DNA from: Elymus sibiricus
Taxonomy: Eukaryota > Streptophyta > Magnoliopsida > Poales > Poaceae
DNA length: 64,000 nucleotides
Direction of reading: 5' to 3'
NCBI GenBank assembly: GCA_039707655.1
Contig: CM077668.1
Location: 396,641,630-396,705,629 of the forward strand
Shown here piece after piece: positions 32,991 through 43,629 of this stretch. The notes below the pieces were generated by a model. The model saw nothing but the letters and a program-made list of their open reading frames with translations, was not told the DNA's origin and ran no database searches. The translations under genes were made by a program, and so were the position numbers. Positions within the stretch are counted from its first letter, which is position 1; each line of letters starts with the position of its first letter.

Positions 32991-35066
32991 GTCTCCCACT
33001 TGCACTAGAGTCAATAATCTAGATTACATAGTAATGAATCTAACACCCATGGAGTCTTGGTGCTGATCATGTTTTGCTCGTGGAAGAGGCTTAGTCAACG
33101 GGTCTGCCACATTCAGATCCGTGTGTACTTTGCAAATTTCTATGTCTCCATCCTTGACATATTCACGAGTGGAGTTGAAACGTCTCTTGATGTGTTTGGT
33201 CTTCTTCTGAAACCTGGGCTCCTTGGTTATGGCAATTGCTCCAGTGTTGTCACAAAAGATTGTCATTGGACCCGATGCACTAGGTATTACACCTAGATCG
33301 GATATGAACTCCTTCATCCAAACTCCTTCATGTGCTGCTTCCGAAGCAGCTATGTATTCCGCTTCACACGTAGATCCCGCCATGACGCTCTGCTTAGAAC
33401 TGCACCAACTGACAGCTCCACCATTTAATATAAATACGTATCCGGTTTGTGACTTAGAGTCATCCGGATCAGTGTCGAAGCTTGCATCGACGTAACCCTT
33501 TACGACGAGCTTTTCATCACCTCCATAAACGAGAAACATGTCCTTGGTCCTTTTCAGGTACTTCAGGATATTCTTGACCGCTGTCCAGTGATCCACTCCT
33601 GGATTACTCTGGTACCTCCCTGCCATACTTATGGCAAGGCACACATCAGGTCTGGTACACAGCATGGCATACATAATAGAACCTATGGCTGAGGCATAGG
33701 GAATGACTTTCATTTTCTCTATATCTTCTGCCGTGGTCGGGCATTGAGTCTGACTCAACTTCACACCTTGCAAGACAGGCAAGAAACCTTTCTTTGACTG
33801 ATCCATTTTAAACTTCTTCAAAACTTTGTCAAGGTATGTGCTTTGTGAAAGTCCTATCAAGCGTCTTGATCTATCCCTATAGATCTTGATGCCCAATATA
33901 TAAGCAGCTTCACCGAGGTCTTTCATTCAAAAATTCTTATTCAAGTATCCCTTTATGCCATCCAGAAATTCTATATCATTTCCAATCAACAATATGTCAT
34001 CCACATATAATATTAGAAATGCTACAGAGCTCCCACTCACTTTCTTGTAAATACAGGCTTCACCGTAAGTCTGTAAAAAACCATATGCTTTGATCACCTC
34101 ATCAAAGCATATATTCCAACTCCGAGATGCTTGCACCAGTCCATAGATGGATCGCTGGAGCTTGCACACTTTGTTAGCACCCTTAGGATCGACAAAACCT
34201 TCTGGTTGCATCATATACAACTCTTCTTTGAGAAAACCATTAAGGAATGCAGTTTTGACATCCATTTGCCAGATTTCATAATCATAAAATGCGGCAATTG
34301 CTAACATGATTCGGACAGACTTAAGCATCGCTACGGGTGAGAAAGTCTCATCGTAGTCAACCCCTTGAACTTGTCGAAAACCTTTCGCGACAAGTAGAGC
34401 TTTGTAGACAGTGATATTACCATCAGCATCTGTCTTCCTCTTAAAAATCCATTTATTCTCAATGGCTTGCCGATCATCGGGCAAGTCCACCAAAGTCCAC
34501 ACATTGTTCTCATACATGGATCCTATCTCAGATTTCATGGCCTCAAGCCATTTGTCGGAATCCGGGCTTATCATAGCTTCTTCATAGTTCGTAGGTTTGC
34601 CGTTGTCTTGTTGGGGAACGTTGCATGGGAAACAAAAAATTTCCTACGCACACACAAGATCTATCCATGGTGATGAGCATCTACGAGAGGGAGAGTGAAT
34701 CTACATACCCTTGTAGATCGCTAAGCGGAAGCGTTTAAGAAACGCGGTTGATGTAGTCGAACGTCTCCGCGATCCAAATCGCAAGTCGTCCCTCGATCCG
34801 ATCACGAACTAGCGCCGAACGGACGGCACCTCCGCGTTCAACACACGTACGGCTTGATGACGCCTTCACCTCCTCGATCCAGCGAGCGATGGTGGAGTAG
34901 TGGTTGAGTTCCAGCAGCACGACGGCGTGGTGATGGTGGTGAGGAACAATCTCTGCAGGGCTTCGCCAAGCGCTACGGAGATTATGACGGAGGAACTAGA
35001 GGGTTAGGGTTGCCGCACACGGCTTGGGGAAATCTTGATGTGTCCCGTGTGCTAGCCCTGCCCCTC

Positions 35067-35074
35067 TATTTATA
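35067..35074 (-). promoter_or_regulatory. LTR TATA box (A, 3' LTR)
   Basis: CATATAAATAGAGGGG on the minus strand. The transcription start is expected about 30 bases further toward 35,035. The same box is at 42242-42235, 55028-55021 and 62206-62199 in the other A and C LTRs. Confidence 0.6.
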
Positions 35075-35204
35075 TGTTGAGCCTTGGGGTCTAAACTTGG
35101 AGTAAAAGCCTCCTCCAGGTCAGTTTTGCCCGCACAAGGTCGGTTTGGCCCGCAGGGAAAGAGTCCAACTCGGATCCCTGCCGAACCGTGCACAGCCGCA
35201 CACA

Positions 35205-35316
35205 AGCGGTAGTACCGCTCACAAGCGGTAGTACCGCTTGGGCGGTAGTACCGCTTCACACAAGCGGTAGTACCGCTCGGGCGGTAGTACCGCTTCATAC
35301 AAGCGGTAGTACCGCT
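35205..35316. repeat. Palindrome array in the A 3' LTR (6 units)
   Basis: Six units containing CGGTAGTACCG; full units read AGCGGTAGTACCGCT, a 7-bp palindrome around one G. Units are separated by CACA, TGG or CGG linkers. The array lies about 130-250 bp upstream of the TATA box on the transcribed strand, so in the U3 promoter. Confidence 0.95.
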
Positions 35317-36461
35317 TACGCGGCAGCAAAACTACTTTTGCACTTTCCAATACCTCGTGGGCTTTATCCCTTTGGCCCATATAAAGTGTTGCTGCACCCG
35401 AACACTTCGGTAAACATCCGGAACTCATTCCGGTGAACTCCGGAACTCTTCCGGAGATCAAAACACTATTATCACATATATCAATCTTTACCTCCGGACT
35501 ATTCCGGAGATCCTCGTCATGTCCGGGATCTTATCCGGGACTCCGAACAACCTTCGGTCACCAACATAATAACTCAATTATACTAATCGTCACCAAACGT
35601 TAAGTGTGTAGACCCTGCGGGTTCGAGAACTATGTAGACATGACCGAGACACTTCTACGATCAATAACCAATAGCGGGACCTGGATGCCCATATTGGCTC
35701 CTACATATTCTACGAAGATCTTTATCGGTCGAACCTCTATGTCAAGGATTCAGTTAATCCCGTATGCTGTTCCCTTTGTTTCTTCGGTATGTTACTTGCC
35801 CGAGATTCGATCGTCGGTATCTCTATACCTAGTTCAATCTCGTTACCGACAAGTCTCTTTACTCGTTCCGTAATACAAGATCTCGTGGCTAACACTTTAG
35901 TCACATTGCTTGCAAGGCTCATTGTGATGTTGTATTACCGAGTGGGCCCTGAGATACCTCTCCGTCACACGGAGTAACAAATCCCAGTCTTGATCCATGC
36001 CAACCCAACAGACACCCTCGGAGATACCTGTAGAGCACCTTTATAGTCACCCAGTTACGTTGCGACGTTTGATACACACAAGGTATTCCTCCGGTGTCAG
36101 TGAGTTGCATGATCTCATGGTCAAAGGAACAGATACTTGACATGCAGAAAACAATAGCAATAAACTGACACGATCAAATGCTACGTTTACAGTTTGGGTC
36201 TTGTCCATCACATCATTCTCCTAATGATGTGATCCCGTTATCAAATGACATCTCATGTAAATGGCTAGGAAACCTTAACCATCTTTGATCAACGAGCTAG
36301 TCAACTAGAGGCTTACTAGGGACACAGTGTTGTCTATGTACCCACACATGTATTTGAGTTTCCAATCAATACAATTATAGCATGGATAATAAACGATTAT
36401 CATGAACAAGGAAATATAATAATAACCAATTTATTATTGCCTCTAGGGCATATTTCCAACA

Positions 36462-36476
36462 GTCTCCCACTGGCAC
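36462..36476 (-). other. Polypurine tract of element A
   Basis: Minus-strand GCCAGTGGGAGAC abuts the 3' LTR. C (56418-56430) and B (32991-33003) have GCAAGTGGGAGAC. Confidence 0.7.
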
Positions 36477-36511
36477 TAGAGTCAATAATCTAGTTCACAT
36501 CACTATGTGAT

Positions 36512-39500
36512 TTACATTGTATTGAATCGAACACCCATGCAGTTCTGGTGTTGTTCATGTTTAGCCCTTGGAAGAGGTTTAGTCATCTGATCTGCAACAT
36601 TCAGATCCGTGTGTACTTTGCAAATATTTATGTCGTCCTCCTTGATGTAATCGCGGATGGAATTGAAACGTCGCTTTATGTGTCTGGTCCTCTTGTGAAA
36701 TCTTGGTTCCTTGGCTAGAGCAATGGCACCAGTATTATCACAAAACAGAGTCATTGGGTTAAGTGCACTAGGCACTACTCCAAGATCTGTCATGAACTCC
36801 TTCATCCAGACACCTTCCTTCGCCGCCTCCGAGGCAGCGATGTACTCCGCTTCGCATGTAGAATCAGCTACCACGCTTTGCTTGGAACTGCACCAGCTAA
36901 CCGCACCCCCATTAAGAATAAATACGTATCCGGTTTGAGACTTAGAGTCATCCGGATCAGTGTCAAAGCTTGCGTCGACGTAACCCTTTACGACGAGCTC
37001 TTGGTCACCTCCATAAACGAGAAACATGTCCTTAGTCCTTTTCAGGTACTTCAGGATATTCTTGACCGCCGTCCAGTGTTCCATTCCTGGATCACTTTGA
37101 AACCTTCCGACCATACTTATGGCAAGGCTGACATCGGGTCTTGTGCACAGCATTGCATACATAATAGAGCCTATGGCTGAAGCATAGGGGATGACACTCA
37201 TCTTTTCTCTATCTTCTGCAGTCACTGGGCATTGAGTCTTACTCAACTTCACACCTTGCAAAACAGGCAAGAACCCCTTCTTGGACTGATCCATTTTGAA
37301 CTTCTTCAAAATCTTATCAAGGTATGTGCTTTGTGAAAGTTCTATTAAGCGTCTTGATCTATCTCTATAGATCTTGATGCCTAATATGAAAGCAGCTTCT
37401 CCTAGGTCCTTCATTGAAAAACTCTTGTTCAAATATTCCTTCACGATTTCCAACATTTCTATATTGTTTCCAATCAGCAATATGTCATCCACATATAATA
37501 TTAGAAACGCTATAGAGCTCCCACTCACTTTCTTGTAAATACAAGCTTCTCCGTAAACTTGTATAAACTCGAACGCTTTGATCACCTCATCAAAACGAAG
37601 ATTCCAACTCCGAGATGCTTGCACCAGTCCATAAATGGATCGCTGGAGTTTGCAAACTTTGTCAGCATTCTCTGGATCGACAAAACCTTCTGGTTGCATC
37701 ATATACAACTCTTCCTTAAGGTAACCGTTAAGGAACGCTGTTTTGACATCCATCTGCCAAATTTCATAATCGAAAAAAGCAGCTATTGCTAACATGATTC
37801 TGACAGACTTTAGCATCGCTACGGGTGAGAAGGTCTCATCGTAGTCAACTCCTTGAACTTGTGAAAAACCCTTTGCCACAAGTCGAGCTTTATAGACGGT
37901 GACATTACCGTCCGCGTCCGTCTTCCTCTTAAAGATCCATTTGTTCTGAATGGCCTTACGCCCTTCAGGTAATACTTCCAAAGTCCATACTTTGTTTTCA
38001 TACATGGATCCCATCTCGGATTTCATGGCCTCTAACCACTTCTCGGAATCCGGGCCCATCATCGCTTCTCCATAGCTCGTAGGTTCATCGTTGTCTAACA
38101 ACATGACCTCTAAGACAGGGTTGCCGTACCACTCGGGAGCAGTACGCGTCCTTGTCGACCTACGAGGTTCGATAGCAACTTGATCCAAAGCTTCATGATC
38201 ATCATCATTAACTTCCTCTTCAGCTAATGTAGGCTCCACAGAAACAACTTTCTGCGCTGCGCTACTCTCAGGTTGAAGTAAAGGTTCAACAACCTCATCA
38301 AGTTCTATCTTCCTCCCACTCAATTCTTTCGAGAGAAATTCTTTCTCAAGAAATGTTCCGTTTTTAGCGACAAACACTTTGCCTTCGGATCTGAGGTAGA
38401 AGGTATACCCAACTGTCTCTTTTGGGTATCCTATGAAGACGCATTTCTCCGCTTTGGGTTCCAGCTTTTCAGGCTGAAGCTTTTTGACATAAGCATCACA
38501 TCCCCAAACTTTAAGAAACGACAGCTTTGGCTTCTTGCCAAACCAAAGTTCATATGGCGTCGTCTCAACGGATTTTGATGGTGCCCTATTTAAAGTGAAT
38601 GCAGCTGTCTCTAATGCATAACCCCAAAACGATAGTGGCAAATCGGCAAGAGACATCATAGATCGCACCATATCCAATAAGGTTCGATTACGACGTTCGG
38701 ACACACCATTACGCTGTGGTGTTCCAGGCGGTGTTAATTGTGAAACAATTCCACACTGTCTTAAGTGACTGCCAAACTCATAACTCAGATATTCTCCTCC
38801 TCGATCAGATCGTAGGAATTTAATCTTCTTGTTACGATGATTCTCAACTTCACTCTGAAATTGTTTGAACTTTTCAAATGTTTCAGACTTGTGTTTCATT
38901 AAGTAAATATACCCATATCTACTTAAGTCATCAGTGAAGGTGAGAAAGTAACGATAACCACCGCGCGCCTCAATACTCATCGGACCACACACATCAGTAT
39001 GTATGATTTCCAATAAGTCACTTGCCCGTTCCATTGTTCCAGAGAACGGCGTTTTAGTCATCTTGCCCATGAGGCATGGCTCACATGTGTCAATTGATTC
39101 AAAATCAAGTGACTCCAAAAGTCCATCAGCATGGAGCTTCCTCATGCGTTTTACGCCAATATGACCTAAACGGCAGTGCCACAAGAAAGTGGTATTATCA
39201 TTATCAATTCTACATCTTTTGGCATCAATGTTATGAACATGTGTATCATTACTATCGAGATTCAATAAGAATAAATCCCTCACATTGGGTGCATGACCAT
39301 AAAAGATATTACTCATATAAATAGAACAACCATTATTCTCTGATTTAAATGAGTAACCGTCTCGCAATAAACAAGATCCAGATATAATGTTCATGCTTAA
39401 CGCAGGCACCAAATAACACTTATTTAGGTTCATCACTAATCCCGATGGTAATCGAAGAGCGAGCGTGCCGACGGCGATCACATCAACCTTGGAACCATTT

Positions 39501-40495
39501 CCCACGCGCATCGTCACTTCGTCCTTTGCCAGCCTCCGTCTATTCCGCAGTTCCTGTTTTGAGTTGCAAATATGAGCAACCGCACCGGTATCAAATACCC
39601 AGGCACTACAACGAGAGTTGGTAATGTACACATCAATAACATGTATATCATATATACCTTGTTTGTTGTTGGCCGCCTTCTTGTCAGCCAAATACTTGGG
39701 GCAATTCCACTTCCAGTGTCCAGTTCCCTTGCAATGAAAACACACAGTTTCTGGTTTGGGTCCAGCCTTGGGTTTCTTCACGAGAGGAGCAACTGCTTTT
39801 CCACTCTTCTTGGAGTTACCCTTCTTACCCTTGCCATTTTTCTTGAAACTAGTGGTTTTATTGACCATCAACACTTGATGCTCCTTCTGAATTTCAGACT
39901 CAGCGGCTTTCAGCATCGCAAACAGCTCGGCGACTGACTTGTTCATCCCGTGCATGTTATAGTTCAACACGAAGCTCTTGTAGCTAGGTGGCAATGATTG
40001 AAGAACTCTGTCAGTGATAGCCTCTGGCGGAAGGGGCATCCCTAACTCAGCCAGACGGGTGGAGTACCCAGACATTCTGAGCACGTGATCACTGATAGAC
40101 CCGTTCTCCTCCATCTTGCAAGCATAGAACTTATCGGAGATCTCATATCTCTCGATCCGGGCATTCTTCTGAAAGATAAACTTCAACTCCTGGAACATCT
40201 CATATGCTCCATGACGTTCAAAACGTCTTTGAAGTCCCGGTTCTAAGCCATACAACATTGCACATTGAACTATTGAGTAATCATCAGAACGAGCCTGCCA
40301 GGCGTTCACAACGTCTAGAGACTCAACTGGAGCGGGTGGATCACCAAGCGGTGCATCAAGGACATAAGCCTTCTGGGAAGCCGTAAGGATAATCCTTAGA
40401 TTACGGGCCCAGTCCACAAAGTTACTTCCATCATCTTTCAACTTAGCTTTCTCTAGGAACGCATTAAAATTCAGGGGTGCTACCGCGCGAGCCAT
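36512..40495 (-). CDS. Copia Gag-Pol polyprotein, element A (intact, 1327 aa)
   Basis: One frame with no stops, ATG at 40495. Order: Gag (LYGLEPGLQRRFERHGAY; zinc knuckle CFHCKGTGHWKWNC near residue 252), aspartic protease (FDTGAVAHICN near 301), integrase (HCRLGHIGVKRM near 440 with CEPC; catalytic IHTD, RSDRGGEY near 563, ERRNRT), reverse transcriptase (LVAKGFSQVQGVDYDETFSP; YVDDILLIG near 1003), RNase H (DASFDTDP near 1177; AEYIA), ending VRFNTM. Gag and Pol are fused in one frame, as in BARE-type elements, so the ratio must be set by splicing or processing. The knuckle has Trp where C has Arg (WKWNC versus WKRNC), and NVADQMTKP replaces NVADPMTKP. Coding potential is complete; expression is unknown. 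Confidence 0.95.
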   Translation of the reverse strand: MARAVAPLNFNAFLEKAKLKDDGSNFVDWARNLRIILTASQKAYVLDAPLGDPPAPVESLDVVNAWQARSDDYSIVQCAMLYGLEPGLQRRFERHGAYEMFQELKFIFQKNARIERYEISDKFYACKMEENGSISDHVLRMSGYSTRLAELGMPLPPEAITDRVLQSLPPSYKSFVLNYNMHGMNKSVAELFAMLKAAESEIQKEHQVLMVNKTTSFKKNGKGKKGNSKKSGKAVAPLVKKPKAGPKPETVCFHCKGTGHWKWNCPKYLADKKAANNKQGIYDIHVIDVYITNSRCSAWVFDTGAVAHICNSKQELRNRRRLAKDEVTMRVGNGSKVDVIAVGTLALRLPSGLVMNLNKCYLVPALSMNIISGSCLLRDGYSFKSENNGCSIYMSNIFYGHAPNVRDLFLLNLDSNDTHVHNIDAKRCRIDNDNTTFLWHCRLGHIGVKRMRKLHADGLLESLDFESIDTCEPCLMGKMTKTPFSGTMERASDLLEIIHTDVCGPMSIEARGGYRYFLTFTDDLSRYGYIYLMKHKSETFEKFKQFQSEVENHRNKKIKFLRSDRGGEYLSYEFGSHLRQCGIVSQLTPPGTPQRNGVSERRNRTLLDMVRSMMSLADLPLSFWGYALETAAFTLNRAPSKSVETTPYELWFGKKPKLSFLKVWGCDAYVKKLQPEKLEPKAEKCVFIGYPKETVGYTFYLRSEGKVFVAKNGTFLEKEFLSKELSGRKIELDEVVEPLLQPESSAAQKVVSVEPTLAEEEVNDDDHEALDQVAIEPRRSTRTRTAPEWYGNPVLEVMLLDNDEPTSYGEAMMGPDSEKWLEAMKSEMGSMYENKVWTLEVLPEGRKAIQNKWIFKRKTDADGNVTVYKARLVAKGFSQVQGVDYDETFSPVAMLKSVRIMLAIAAFFDYEIWQMDVKTAFLNGYLKEELYMMQPEGFVDPENADKVCKLQRSIYGLVQASRSWNLRFDEVIKAFEFIQVYGEACIYKKVSGSSIAFLILYVDDILLIGNNIEMLEIVKEYLNKSFSMKDLGEAAFILGIKIYRDRSRRLIELSQSTYLDKILKKFKMDQSKKGFLPVLQGVKLSKTQCPVTAEDREKMSVIPYASAIGSIMYAMLCTRPDVSLAISMVGRFQSDPGMEHWTAVKNILKYLKRTKDMFLVYGGDQELVVKGYVDASFDTDPDDSKSQTGYVFILNGGAVSWCSSKQSVVADSTCEAEYIAASEAAKEGVWMKEFMTDLGVVPSALNPMTLFCDNTGAIALAKEPRFHKRTRHIKRRFNSIRDYIKEDDINICKVHTDLNVADQMTKPLPRAKHEQHQNCMGVRFNTM

Positions 40496-41776
40496 GATCT
40501 ACAACATAAATATAGCAAAGACAACTTAGACTATTGTTCTTAGATAATGAGTTTAGTTAATCATATTACTTAAAAACTCCCACTCAAATTGACATCCCTC
40601 CGGTCATTCGAGTGTAACATGATCCAAATCCACCAACTCAAGTCCGATCATCACGTGAGTTGAGGTGGTTTCAATGGTGAACATCTTCATGTTGATCATA
40701 TCTACTATATGACTCATGTTCGACCTTTCGGTCTCTTGTGTTCCGAGGCCATGTCTGTACATGCTAGGCTCGTCAAGTTTAACCCGAGTGTTCCGCACGT
40801 GCAACATGGTTTGCACCCGTTGTATGCGAACGTAGAGTCTATCACACCCGATCATCACGGCGTGTCTCGAAACGACGAACTTTCGCAACGGTGCACACTT
40901 GGGGAGAACACAATTTATCTTGAAATTTAAGTGAGGGCTCACCTTATAATGCTACCGTCGTCCTAAGCAAAATAAGATGCATAAAAGGATTAACATCACA
41001 TGCAAATCATAAGTGACATGATATGGCCATGAATTTGTGCTTTTGATCTCCATCTCCAAAGCACCGGCATGATCTCCATCGTCACCGGCATGACACCATG
41101 ATCTCCATCATCTTGATCTCCATCAACGTGTCGCCATAAGGTTGTCGCGCCGACTGTTGCTTCCACGACTATTGCTAACGTTTAGCGATAAAGTAAAGCA
41201 TTACATAGCGCTTAATGATTGACACGCAGGTCATACAATAATTAAAGACAACTCTATGGCTCCTGCCAGTTGCCGTATTCATCGACATGCAAGTCGTGAT
41301 ATTCTATACAACACATGATCATCTCATACATCACATATATCTCATCATGTAATTGGCCATATCATATCACATCATACCCTGCAAAAACAAGTTAGACGTC
41401 CTCTAATTGTTGTTGCAAATTTTACGTGGCTGCTACGGGTTTGCAAGAACCGTTCTTACCTACGCAAAACCACAACGTGGTGTAGTGATTGCTTTTTGAT
41501 CTTCTAAAAGAACCCTCTTCATTGAAATCGATTCAACTAAAGTGAGAGAGACAGACACCCGCTAGCCATCTTTATGCAACGAAGTTACATGTCAGTTGAA
41601 GGAACCTGTCTCGCGTAAGTGTACGCGTAATGTCGGTCCGGGCCGCTTCATCTCACAGTACCGCCGAATCAAATATCAACTAGTAACGGCAAGCAATATG
41701 TATACACCCACGCCCACAACTCGTTTGTGTTCTACTCGAGATCTCATCTACGCATAGACCTGGCTCATGATGCCAC
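40496..41776 (-). other. Leader of element A (5' LTR to gag)
   Basis: 1.28-kb untranslated leader with no long frame. It holds a local GATCTCCATC repeat (about 41047-41130) and a primer-binding region at 41776-41761. Packaging and dimerisation signals would be expected here. Confidence 0.6.
41761..41776 (-). other. Altered primer-binding site of element A
   Basis: Next to the 5' LTR the minus strand reads GTGGCATCATGAGCCA. The canonical initiator-Met site is TGGTATCAGAGCCA, so A has T to C at the fourth base and one extra T. C has the same form (61732-61719). B (47192-47179) has the closer TGGTATTAGAGCCA. Confidence 0.7.
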
Positions 41777-43629
41777 TGTTGGGGAACGTTGCATGGGAAA
41801 CAAAAATTTTCCTACGCACACACAAGATCTATCCATGGTGATGAGCATCTACGAGAGGGAGAGTGAATCTACATACCCTTGTAGATCGCTAAGCGGAAGC
41901 GTTTAAGAAACGCGGTTGATGTAGTCGAACGTCTCCGCGATCCAAATCGCAAGTCGTCCCTCGATCCGATCACGAACTAGCGTCGAACGGACGGCACCTC
42001 CGCGTTCAACACACGTACGGCTTGATGACGCCTTCACCTCCTCGATCCAGCGAGCGATGGTGGAGTAGTGGTTGAGTTCCAGCAGCACGACGGCGTGGTG
42101 ATGGTGGTGAGGAACAATCTCTGCAGGGCTTCGCCAAGCGCTACGGAGATTATGACGGAGGAACTAGAGGGTTAGGGTTGCCGCACACGGCTTGGGGAAA
42201 TCTTGATGTGTCCCGTGTGCTAGCCCTGCCCCTCTATTTATATGTTGAGCCTTGGGGTCTAAACTTGGAGTAAAAGCCTCCTCCAGGTCGGTTTTGCCCG
42301 CACAAGGTCGGTTTGGCCCGCAGGGAAAGAGTCCAACTCGGATCCCTGCCGAACCGTGCACAGCCGCACACAAGCGGTAGTACCGCTCACAAGCGGTAGT
42401 ACCGCTTGGGCGGTAGTACCGCTTCACACAAGCGGTAGTACCGCTCGGGCGGTAGTACCGCTTCATACAAGCGGTAGTACCGCTTACGCGGCAGCAAAAC
42501 TACTTTTGCACTTTCCAATACCTCGTGGGCTTTATCCCTTTGGCCCATATAAAGTGTTGCTGCACCCGAACACTTCGGTAAACATCCGGAACTCATTCCG
42601 GTGAACTCCGGAACTCTTCCGGAGATCAAAACACTATTATCACATATATCAATCTTTACCTCCGGACTATTCCGGAGATCCTCGTCATGTCCGGGATCTT
42701 ATCCGGGACTCCGAACAACCTTCGGTCACCAACATAATAACTCAATTATACTAATCGTCACCAAACGTTAAGTGTGTAGACCCTGCGGGTTCGAGAACTA
42801 TGTAGACATGACCGAGACACTTCTACGATCAATAACCAATAGCGGGACCTGGATGCCCATATTGGCTCCTACATATTCTACGAAGATCTTTATCGGTCGA
42901 ACCTCTATGTCAAGGATTCAGTTAATCCCGTATGCTGTTCCCTTTGTTTCTTCGGTATGTTACTTGCCCGAGATTCGATCGTCGGTATCTCTATACCTAG
43001 TTCAATCTCGTTACCGACAAGTCTCTTTACTCGTTCTGTAATACAAGATCTCGTGGCTAACACTTTAGTCACATTGCTTGCAAGGCTCATTGTGATGTTG
43101 TATTACCGAGTGGGCCCTGAGATACCTCTCCGTCACACGGAGTAACAAATCCCAGTCTTGATCCATGCCAACCCAACAGACACCCTCGGAGATACCTGTA
43201 GAGCACCTTTATAGTCACCCAGTTACGTTGCGACGTTTGATACACACAAGGTATTCCTCCGGTGTCAGTGAGTTGCATGATCTCATGGTCAAAGGAACAG
43301 ATACTTGACATGCAGAAAACAATAGCAATAAACTGACACGATCAAATGCTACGTTTACAGTTTGGGTCTTGTCCATCACATCATTCTCGTAATGATGTGA
43401 TCCCGTTATCAAATGACATCTCATGTCAATGGCTAGGAAACCTTAACCATCTTTGATCAACGAGCTAGTCAACTAGAGGCTTACTAGGGACACAGTGTTG
43501 TCTATGTACCCACACATGTATTTGAGTTTCCAATCAATACAATTATAGCATGGATAATAAACGATTATCATGAACAAGGAAATATAATAATAACCAATTT
43601 ATTATTGCCTCTAGGGCATATTTCCAACA
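41777..43629 (-). repeat. 5' LTR of element A
   Basis: 1853 bp. TATA box at 42242-42235 and six palindrome units at 42373-42484. Confidence 0.95.
42373..42484. repeat. Palindrome array in the A 5' LTR (6 units)
   Basis: Identical in order and linker sequence to the array at 35205-35316. Confidence 0.95.

Larger units (their letters stand above)
34609..36461 (-). repeat. 3' LTR of element A
   Basis: Minus-strand TGTTGGAAATATGCCC to CGTTCCCCAACA, 1853 bp, the same length as the 5' LTR. Confidence 0.95.
34609..43629 (-). mobile_element. Element A: complete young Ty1/Copia retrotransposon
   Basis: 9021 bp with TGTCT duplications (34604-34608, 43630-34). LTRs are 1853 bp each (5' LTR 43629-41777, 3' LTR 36461-34609) with about six differences by eye. 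It interrupts the pol frame of B between integrase and RT; removing A and one duplication rejoins B's codons. It carries one uninterrupted polyprotein. Polyprotein and LTR are closely related to element C. It belongs to the BARE/Angela/WIS-like group by LTR ends. Confidence 0.95.

Noticed and set aside
35205..35316. Spaced palindromes as a possible CRISPR-like array
   Set aside because: Plant LTR context, linkers are 3-6 bases and repeated, and the array is present in every A/C LTR at the same place.
35219..35461. 80-codon frame with RYYRLCEAVLPP repeats
   Set aside because: Created by the palindrome array in the LTR promoter; no ATG context and same product in every LTR.
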